From positions 1-50,641 of the forward strand of contig JBBIHG010000015.1 in the NCBI GenBank assembly GCA_037447125.1: DNA of 50,641 nt. Reading direction: 5' to 3'. This stretch comes from UBA2029 sp037447125 (GTDB lineage Bacteria; Chloroflexota; Anaerolineae; Aggregatilineales; Aggregatilineaceae). A program made the translations under genes and the position numbers. Numbering within the stretch: position 1 is the first letter of the stretch; each line of letters opens with the position of its first letter. Shown piece after piece: positions 29,302 to 37,900 of the stretch. A model generated the notes under the pieces. It ran no database searches and was not told where the DNA came from. It saw nothing but the letters and a program-made list of their open reading frames with translations.

Positions 29302-30636
29302 ATGCCGCGACATACCACCCGCCTGATCGCGCTGGCGCTGCTGGTGGCGACGCTGCTGGCCGCATGCGGGTCAGCCCAGCTATCTTCGCTCCCCGTGCCC
29401 ACGCCTACGACTGGCGGGCAGCTTCCAGCGGAGACGCTGGTATCGTCGCGGGGCATCGAGCGCGAGTTGCTGGCCCTCGCCCCGCCTGCCCAGATCACGC
29501 CCACGCCCGCCAGGGAGACGGTGCGCGTCTGGTGGCCGGACGAGCTTTACCCGCAGGAAGAGGGAGAAGCCCGCGACGCGCTTGAGAGTCAGTTCGAGAG
29601 CTTCGCCCAGACCTATACGACCTACGATCTTGAGGTTCGCCGCAAGCGGACGAGCGGCCTGGGCGGCATCCTGCCCACGCTACGCACCGCCCTGCCGGTC
29701 GCTCCCGGCGCGCTGCCCGACCTGACGCTGATGCGCCGCGCCGATATGCTCACCGCTGCCAACGAAGGGCTGATCGTCCCGCTGGACGACTGGGTCCCTG
29801 AGGATGTGGCCGCGAACAACCTGCTGCCCGGTGTGCGCTCGCTGGGTGAGATCAACGGCGTGCTGTACGGCGTACCCTACATGCTCAACATCGTCCACAA
29901 CGCCTATCGTCCGGCGGCGCTCGCCTCCCCCCCGCTCTCGTTCACCGACGTGCTCAACGCGGAGACGGCACACCTGTTCCCGGCAGGAACCACGCCCGTG
30001 AATTGCGTGGCGCTGCTGCAGTACCGTGCTGCCGGCGGGCGGCTGGTGGATGAGGGCGGGGCGGCCATCCTCGACCGCGATCCGCTGCTGGAGGTGCTCA
30101 GCTATTACGCGGCGGGCACGGCGGCGGGCATCTTCAGCCCGGCGTTGCTGGGCTACGTGCGGTACGACGATTACTGGAACCGGTTCGTCACCGGCGAGAC
30201 CGACCTGGTCGGTGTGGACACAACGACCTTCCTGCGCCGGCATAGCAGTGTGCCCAGCGCCCTGCCGGTGCCCCTCCCTACCCTCAACGGCGCGCCGATC
30301 ACCGCCCTCGATGGCTGGATGTGGGTGGTGACCACGCACAACTCGGAGCACCGCCAGCGGACAAATGTGTTCCTGGCCTGGGTGATGCGCATCGGCCAGC
30401 AGAGCGTGCTCAGCGAGGCGTTCGACTTGCTGCCCACGCAAACGCGCGCCCTGCGCCTGTGGGAAAACCGCGAGTATGCCGAGTTCGCCCAGAACTTGCT
30501 GGCGGCTGCCGTGCTGGTGCCAGAAGCGCAGCGCACCAACAGCGCAGCGCTCGCCCTGCAAGAAGCGGTCAGCAAGGTGCTGCAAGGCGCAGCGCCGGAC
30601 GATGTTGCCGAGGCTCTTCTGGCCCGCTTCGAGTAG
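29302..30636 (+). CDS. Extracellular solute-binding lipoprotein (ABC transporter family 1)
   Basis: 444 residues. The signal segment ends in the lipobox LAAC, so it is a lipoprotein outside the membrane. A Pro/Thr linker follows (PVPTPTTGGQLP). The mature part looks like a family 1 solute-binding protein: VRVWWPDEL opening strand, PDLTLMRRADMLTAANEGLI, VPLDDWVPEDV, EINGVLYGVPYMLN and the late DGWMWVVTTHNSEHRQRTNV motif typical of sugar-binding proteins. It would deliver a ligand, probably a sugar or oligosaccharide, to an ABC permease. No permease genes are seen; they may lie in the assembly gap that begins 5 bases after the stop. The ribosome binding site GAGGAG lies 8 bases upstream. Confidence 0.8.
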   Translation: MPRHTTRLIALALLVATLLAACGSAQLSSLPVPTPTTGGQLPAETLVSSRGIERELLALAPPAQITPTPARETVRVWWPDELYPQEEGEARDALESQFESFAQTYTTYDLEVRRKRTSGLGGILPTLRTALPVAPGALPDLTLMRRADMLTAANEGLIVPLDDWVPEDVAANNLLPGVRSLGEINGVLYGVPYMLNIVHNAYRPAALASPPLSFTDVLNAETAHLFPAGTTPVNCVALLQYRAAGGRLVDEGGAAILDRDPLLEVLSYYAAGTAAGIFSPALLGYVRYDDYWNRFVTGETDLVGVDTTTFLRRHSSVPSALPVPLPTLNGAPITALDGWMWVVTTHNSEHRQRTNVFLAWVMRIGQQSVLSEAFDLLPTQTRALRLWENREYAEFAQNLLAAAVLVPEAQRTNSAALALQEAVSKVLQGAAPDDVAEALLARFE

Positions 30637-30640
30637 CGCC

Positions 30641-30740
30641 NNNNNNNNNNNNNNNNNNNNNNNNNNNNNNNNNNNNNNNNNNNNNNNNNNNNNNNNNNNN
30701 NNNNNNNNNNNNNNNNNNNNNNNNNNNNNNNNNNNNNNNN
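30641..30740. other. Assembly gap (100 N)
   Basis: A run of exactly 100 N, a conventional filler for a gap of unknown size. It truncates the alpha/beta hydrolase gene on its right, and any genes after the solute-binding protein could be missing. Confidence 1.
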
Positions 30741-31559
30741 GGTCAGCGCGCGCAGGTCGCGCAGCGTATCCACAGCGGCGAAGGCATCCAGGCTGGCGGC
30801 AAAAGCGACCGGGTCGGCCTTGGCCGCCTCAATGCGCAGCTTGTCCTGGTCTGGCCCAGGCTCGACGTGCTGTTTGAGCAGTTCGAGGCGATCCAGCGCA
30901 GTCAGGTGCTCCTTGAGGGGGTTGGAGCGCGAGGCCTGGGCCGGCGAGCCGTTGCCGAGCAGCGCTGCCGCGGGCGAGAGGGATTGCATCAGTGCAGAGG
31001 CCGGGGCTGTGGGCGTCAGAATGGGCCTGGCGGGGCCGGCGGCCAGGCGCGCCTCGCCAATGGCCCGCGCTGTCTGTTCGAACGCAGCTTGTAGATGCGC
31101 CCCGTCGCCGGACGGTGAGGGCGGGCGCTCTGGCAGGAGGCCGGGCACAGCGGGGGCCGGGTCAGGTGGAGCGGCGTCGGGAGGCTCCGGCAGGTCGAAC
31201 AGCGGCGGGCTGACCGCCATCAGGCGCGGCACGCAGTCCGCGTGCTGGATGGCCAGCCGGGCGGCGACCGCCGCGCCCAGGTCGTGCCCGACCAGCGCCG
31301 CCTTGACGATACCCATCTGCCGCATGAACCCGGCTACCATCTCTACCTGGGCCGCGAAATGGTAGCGCGTGGGTATCCGCGCAGAATCGCCGAAGCCCCA
31401 CAGATCAAGCGCATAGACGCGGTATTTCATGCTCAGGTGCTGCATGGCCGGCACCCAGTAGCGCCACGAGCCAAGCCAGCCGTGCAACAAGATGACTGGG
31501 CGGCCACGGCCCAGCACCTCGTAATGCACCAGCTCGCCGTCTATCGTGATAACGCTCAT
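30741..31559 (-). CDS. Alpha/beta hydrolase with Asp nucleophile (3' end lost in gap)
   Basis: 273 residues are visible; the C-terminus is lost in the gap. The N-terminus shows the alpha/beta hydrolase oxyanion segment RGRPVILLHGWLGSW and the strand YALDLWGFGDS. The nucleophile elbow is Gly91-His-Asp93-Leu-Gly, so the nucleophile position is Asp, as in haloalkane dehalogenases and epoxide hydrolases. The cap region is replaced by about 110 residues rich in Pro, Ala, Gly and Ser (residues about 115-215), probably disordered, which is unusual. The His of the triad would lie in the missing part. The gene is last in an operon with a receiver, a giant kinase and a GGDEF-like receiver. Its N-terminal region closely matches the hydrolase at 47528. 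The ATG was chosen over a longer frame because MSVITIDGELVHYEV is the family start. Confidence 0.8.
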
Positions 31560-31571
31560 GCCGCGTCTCGT

Positions 31572-31592
31572 GGGGCCAGGGAGCCTGGCCCC
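31572..31592. other. Perfect hairpin between operon genes
   Basis: GGGGCCAGG-GAG-CCTGGCCCC, a 9-bp stem in the 35 bases between the receiver and hydrolase genes. No T-tract follows. It could slow decay, mark a processing site or attenuate expression of the hydrolase. Confidence 0.45.
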
Positions 31593-31594
31593 GC

Positions 31595-31972
31595 TCAAGT
31601 GCTCTTCGACCTGGTCAGAACCTCGTTGACTCGTGTGTTCAGGTCGTCTGGCGTGAAGGGCTTGAGCACATAATCATAAGCCCCTGCCTCCATGCCAGAC
31701 TCCATCTCGTTCTGCTGCCCCTTAGCCGACAGGAAGACCACGGGGATGTCCTTCAGCTCATCGAGCGCCTTGATCGCGCGGCAGGCTTCGTAGCCGGTCA
31801 TGCGCGGCATGCGCACATCGAGCAGAATGAGGTCGGGCTTCTCGTAGGGGGCCAGGTCAACCGCCTCGGCGCCGTTGCGCGCCGTGATCACCTCATGGCC
31901 GCCGAACTGCAGCGTGAATTCGATCAAGTCGCGGATGTCGCGTTCGTCTTCAGCAATCAGAATGCGCGCCAT
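31595..31972 (-). CDS. Response regulator, receiver domain only
   Basis: 125 residues, a single CheY-like receiver. The acidic pocket is in AEDERD (residues 7-12), the phosphorylated residue is Asp52 in LILLDVRMPRMTG, the conserved Ser/Thr position is in VVFLSAKG, and Lys104 is in YVLKPFTP. There is no output domain, so it signals by protein contact or in a phosphorelay. Its start overlaps the kinase stop region: in-frame starts at 31987 (GTG), 31984 (ATG) and 31972 (ATG) are possible. The last was chosen because MARILIAEDE is the typical receiver start. It is the likely partner of the kinase encoded just upstream. Confidence 0.9.
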   Translation of the reverse strand: MARILIAEDERDIRDLIEFTLQFGGHEVITARNGAEAVDLAPYEKPDLILLDVRMPRMTGYEACRAIKALDELKDIPVVFLSAKGQQNEMESGMEAGAYDYVLKPFTPDDLNTRVNEVLTRSKST

Positions 31973-31983
31973 AGCCAGAACCA

Positions 31984-34900
31984 TCACTCTCCGCTAGCCT
32001 GTATCGCGTGATCCAACGCTTCCATGTCCGGTACGCGCGCGGGCAGCACCACGTAGAAAGTCGTCCCCTGCCCAACCGCACTGTCGAACCAGATGCGGCC
32101 CTGGTGAAAGGCCACCAGCTCGCGCACAATCGCCAACCCCAGGCCAGTGCCAGGGGTATCGAGCACCATCTCGTGCATCTCCTCTCCGCGGAAGAACCGC
32201 TCGAAGACACGCCCGGCGATCTCTGGCGGGATGCCTATCCCTGTGTCGGCCACGGAGAGAATCACATGGCCGGTCTGTTCATCGCTGCGGGCAGCTAGGG
32301 TGATGGTGCCGCCCTCCGGCGTGTAGTTGAAGGCGTTATCGGCCAGGTTGGTCAGAATCTGGGCCACTTTATCGTGGTCGCCCCACACCACCAACTCCAG
32401 GCCGTCGGGCAGGTGGGCGACGATGTTCATAGCGCGGCCCTCGTCTTTGCTGCGACCGCGCAGGTGCGTCGCCGTCCGGTTGATCACGCCGGCCACTTTC
32501 AGCGGGGCGAACTGCAACCGGACGCGCCCCTGGTCAATGCGCGAGATGTCGAGCAGGTCATTGACCAGCTTGCTCAAGCGGTCGGCGTTGTGTTTGATCG
32601 TCTCGATGAAGCCCCGTTGCTGGGCCGGCATCTCCCCGGCGGCGCCCAACAGCAACAGGTCGGCGTAGCCCTTGATCGAGGTCATCGGCGTGCGCAGTTC
32701 ATGCGAGACGGTCGCCACAAACTCGCTCTTGAGCCGGTCCACTTCCACTTCGCGGGTGATGTCGCGGAAGATGGACACCGTGCCCAGGAACTGATCGCCC
32801 AGGATCACCGGCGATACGCGCACGCTGATCACACGCTGGTCATCCAGCTCCAGCCGTTCCTCCAAGAAGTCGCCTGGCTGGTAGCCCGCCGGGTCGGCCT
32901 GCCAGCGCCCAACGGTGTTGGTCCAGCGCGCCCGCTCTGTCCCGTACAGCCCACCGATGTCCGCTGTCGAGCGGCCCAGCATTTCTTCGACCGGCAGTCC
33001 CAGGATGCGCGCCGCCGTCTGGTTGAAGACGATGATCTCGCCGCGCTCGTTGGCGACCATCACGCCGTCGGCCACAGAGTCGAGGATGGCCGCGTTCTTG
33101 GTCGCTTCGACCTGCTCCTGGCGCAGCAGCACGCCCAGCCTCTCGGCCTGGTCGCGGATCAGGCCGTACAGCTCGGCGTTGTTCATGGCGTTGGCGACCT
33201 GGTGGGCCGCCGCCCCCACCAGCCGCAGCGATTCTGGGCCGAACGCGCCGGGCCGGTCGCTGTAGAGCATGGCTACGCCCAGGATGTCTTCGGCGGTTTC
33301 GATGAGCGCCACCAGGGCGGCACGCGGCATATCATCGTCTGGGCCCAGGCGCTGCCACCGCTTGTCCTTCTGCACATCGTCTACGATGATCGATTGGCGG
33401 TGGCGCACCGCCCAACCGGCCAGCCCCTCCCCCACCGCCAGGAAGCCGTGCAAGCCGCCCTCTGCCGGCGACAGATTGTCCGGCAGGCCGAGGCCCGCGC
33501 GCGCGCACAACCGCTGGGTCTCACGATCCACCTGCAAGATTACACCCTGGGTGGCGCCCACCGCATGGGCGACCATCTCCAGCGCGCGGCTGAGCAGGCG
33601 CTCCATGTCCAGGCTGGTGGCCAGTTCGGTGGTGATGCTGTACAGCGTGGCGAGCTGCTGCCGTTCTCGCTCAAGCTCAGCGGTGCGCTCGCGGACGCGC
33701 TGCTCCAACTCTGCGGCCAGTTCCACCGTCTGCTGGAAGAGACGGGTGCTCTGCAGGGCGATGCTGAGCTGGGCGCCAATCGTGGTCAGGATGCGCTGGT
33801 CGGTGGCCGAGAAAGCCAGCGGATCGCGGTCGTCGCGCACGGCCAGCACGCCGATCACCTCGTCGCCGGCCAGCAGCGGCACGCCCAGGAAGCAGCGTGC
33901 GTCTGGCATGGCGGTGACAATTCCCAGGCTGCGCGTGAGAGTCTCGAGGCTCTCGCCGGCCAGCAGCAGCGGTGCTTTGCTCTGGATGACCGCCGAAAAC
34001 TCGTCCTTTCCCAGCGGGCGCGGCGGCTCGTCCAGCGGACGCTCTTCTGTCACCAGGGTGGCCAACGGGAAGCTGATCAGTTGCGTGGCGGGATCGTACA
34101 GCGCCACGTACAGCCGCTCGGCGTCGTTCAGGCTGGGCAGCAGCGCGTCAATCACTGTCAGCAGGTCTTCCAGCGTCTCCGCCGATGCCAGCCCGCCAGA
34201 GATTTCGTTGATCACATAGAGTTCTTCGACCGTGCGCCGCGTCTCGGTTTGCAGGCGCGCGTTCTCGATGGAGATGGCCGCCTGGCTGGCCAGCGCCTGG
34301 GCCAGCCGCAGCGCGCCCGGCGCGAACCTGCGCGCCGGGTCGAGCAGCTCTACCTCAACCAGGCCGATCGCGATGTCATTGACGACCAGGGGGATGAGCA
34401 TACGCGTCGCCGCCGCATGACGCGCCATCAAGTCGCGCTCGCCGTGTGGCAGACCGTCCTGGGCGGCATGGATAACGGCCAGCGTGCGTTCGCGCAGTGC
34501 CCTGGCCCGCAACGGATACGGGGCCAGGCTGTAGACATCACCCGGTCTCTCGCTCAGCGCGCTGTCAGGCCGGGCGCTCACCTCCCCGCACACCGTCAGG
34601 GTGTTGTGGATCTCGTCCCACAAAAAGACCATGCAGGTGTCTGCATCGAGCGCGCTGAGCATCTGCATCGTCACGCGGCGGGCCACTTCGTTGAGATCGA
34701 GCGTGACCGCCGTCGCCTGCGCAGACTCGAAGAGGGTCTCCAGTTCGCGCGTGCGCAGCGTCGTCTGCTCGAACAGGGCGGCATTCTGCACGGCAATGGC
34801 GGCCTGGCTGCCGATCGTCTGGGCCAGCTCGATCTGTTCGTCGCTGAAGACCCGCTCCCTCGACACGGCGTCCAGGCGCAGCACCCCGATCACCTGGCCG

Positions 34901-37900
34901 CCGGCGACCAGTGGAACGAGCAGCGAGCGATACCCGTCGTCGCGGCGCATCCACCGCTGGACCGACTCATAGAGATCGTCGCTGTCCGACCGCTCAACGA
35001 CCAGCGGGATCAGGTCGTCTTGCATCTGGCGCAGCGCCGCGTTGGTGGCCAGGTCCAGCACCAGCTCTGGCGGGGTGTCGCCGCGCGGATATTCGACGAT
35101 GACCGTTCCCTGGTTGCGCTCCGCGCCCACATGCAGGGCCGCGCCCTCGCTGACGCCGAGAGCAATCGCCATCTCGCGCAGGGCGATCTCGAAGATGTTC
35201 TCCAGGTCCATCGTCTGGGCCAGGGCCAGGGCCACGCGGTTGAGGAGGGCCATACGCTGTGCCTGCGCTTCGAGCGCGACGGCGCGTTCCTGGGCCCGGG
35301 CGAACAGGCGCACGTTCTCCAGCGACACCGCCGACAGGTTGGCCAGGCGCTGGACCAGATCGCGGTTCTCCTCAAAGCCGAAGGGATTCTCCAGCTCCGT
35401 GCCCAGCCGAAGGACTCCAACCGCCTGCACGCCCGAGATCATCGGCACGAGCAGGGTGCTGCGCTCGCCGCTCTCGTACCAGGCGCGCAGGTCGCTGTAC
35501 TGCACGCGGGCGGCCTCGTCGCGCGCAAGCTGGAAGAAATGGGTCGTCGCCTGCTGGAACGATTCCCAGGTGGCGCTGCTGGCGGGGGAGAGCGTCGTGT
35601 CGCGCACCACGTCCACCGCCGCGCTGCCGGTGACATCGGCCCGGTAGACGTCAAATTGCCGGGCGGTCTCGTCATAGATGGCGACGCTCATGCGCGTGAA
35701 GGGCACCAACCGCCCCAAGCCGTGGGCGATGGCCGCGACGACCTGCTCCGGGCGGATGGAGGCTGATACGGCCTCCATCACTTCATTGAGACGCTGCTCC
35801 TGCTCGGCGGCGCGGGTTGTCTCCTGGGTCAGGCGCGTCGTCTCGATGGCCGCCGCCGCCTGCGAGGCGAACAGCTCAAAGGGCAGCAGCGAGGCTTCGG
35901 TCGGCGCGCGCCCGTCCGCCGGGCTGTCCATGGCGATGATGCCGATGATCCGCTGCTGGTCTTGCCCGATCAGCGGCAGGTAGAACACATCGTGCGGGTG
36001 CCAGGTATCGGCGGGGACGGGTGGCACATCGGTGGCGCGTGCCCTGGGCGCGTTGGCGCGCACCCAGGGATGGTCATAGCGCAGATAGTAGCCCGCGCCC
36101 AGCTTGAGATCGTAGAAGTTGAGGTCGTTGATCCAGCGCCGCCAGACCGCGCCGGGGACGATCTCGCTCTGCAAGTGGGCCGCTTCATCAAGTGTATACC
36201 CCACCTGGATCAACGCAGTTGGCTCAAGCCGGCTGTCGCGCAGCGTGATCACGACATGGCCCCAGCCCGTTTCGTGGATACCCTCGGCGACTACCTGCAG
36301 GCGTGCGGGCATGTCCCTGGCGACCTGAATCTTGCTGGCGACGAGGTGAAGCTGGGCCAGCCGATCGCGCTCGCGGCGAGTCGCTTCCGCTTCCTTCTGG
36401 ATGCGCTCGACCAGGCGGTAGTTCTCGATGCTGAACGCGGCCTGCCCGGCGAAGATCTCCAGCGCCTCCACGGTGGCGAAGTTGGGTCGCCGGCCCGATT
36501 GAGGCTCATCCACGCTGATCAGCCCCAGCAATTGCCCGCCAGAGCCTCTCAGGGGCACGAGCAGCATGTCGTCGGGGTGCCAGGCGCGCGGGCCGCTGCC
36601 CATGCGCTCGCGCAGCCCCACATAGGTGGACAGGCCAGCGGTCAGTTCCTCGGTACCCTCGGCGGGCAGGAAGTAGCTGTTGCTGAGGCGGTAACTCTCC
36701 TGCATCAGGCTGAGGGCTTGCTCGAGCGGGGGCGTGGTCTGGCGCAGTTCCTCGAAAGCGGCCAGGGGCAGCCCCGCCTGGGCGGTGCGCTGCAGCACAT
36801 TGGCCCCCTCGTCCACGACGCTGATCAGCACCGCGTTGAAGCCCACCGTCTCCTGAATGCTGTGCGCCACCTCTTCGAGCAGTTCTTGCAGGCTGGCTCC
36901 CGCGCGGAACATCTCGCCCAGGTCGAAGATGCGGCCCATCCGCTCGGCGCGCACCCGCAGCGCCCGGCTGGCCTCGATCTGTTCCTGGTAGCGGCGCGCG
37001 TTGGTGATGGCGACGGTGGCCTGATCGGTCAGCGCGACGGCGAAATCGGTCACGGCCTGACCGAAAACGTGGGGCTGCGTGCTGTAGAGATGGATCAGGC
37101 CGATCACCTGGTCGCCGTAGGTGATGGGCACGGCCAGGGCCGAGCGCGCGCTGGCCGGACGGGCCTCGAAGGCACTGTGCTCATAATCATCCACAATCTG
37201 CATCGTGCCGCTCAAGACGGCCGCCCGCTCGACCGGCGCCAGCTCGCCCAGCACGCGCCCCTCACCGAAACGCCGCTGGAGAACCGGCAGGTCCTCACGC
37301 TCCCACTCGTCGCGGTCGGCCAGCAGGACAATGCTCGCGGCGCTGGCATCGGTCGAGCGCAGGGCTTCCTGGCGGATGACCTCGAATACGCGCTCCACAT
37401 CAAGCGTGCGGCTCAGCTCGTGAGTGACACGCCCCAGGGCATTCAATTCCTGGACACGGGCGCGCAAGTCCGGGTCCGTGGCCATGCCCATGCGCATACG
37501 GTCAATCATGGCCGCGATCTGGGTGGCAATCGCCGCCAGCAGGTCCACATCGCCCTCGTCGTAGGGGACGCCGGTCGTGCGGTTGGCGACCGTGAGCTCG
37601 CCGATGCACTGATCCTGGAGGGTGAGAGGAACCTGAACCCAGTCGCGCAGCCCGAAGCGCTCAATCAGCGGGCGATACTGCGACAGCACGCGCTCGTCTG
37701 CCGACAGGTCATGGCTGAGCAGGGGCCGGCGTGATACGAGCACGCTGTTCTCGAAGCCGGGCGCGTAGGCGTTGATGCGGTAGGGGCTTTCCAACGCGGC
37801 GCCCCACACGTACTGCGGGTCGAGCACCAGAGCGCCACTGCTCTCTTCGACCAGGGCCAGCGCCACGCAGCCGGACTGCAGGACATTGGCCACGGCGATG

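Noticed and set aside
32374..35766. About 1,130-codon open frame antisense to the multi-GAF kinase
   Set aside because: Same cause. The translation is Arg/Gln/His-rich with no recognisable domain, and the kinase frame is clearly real.
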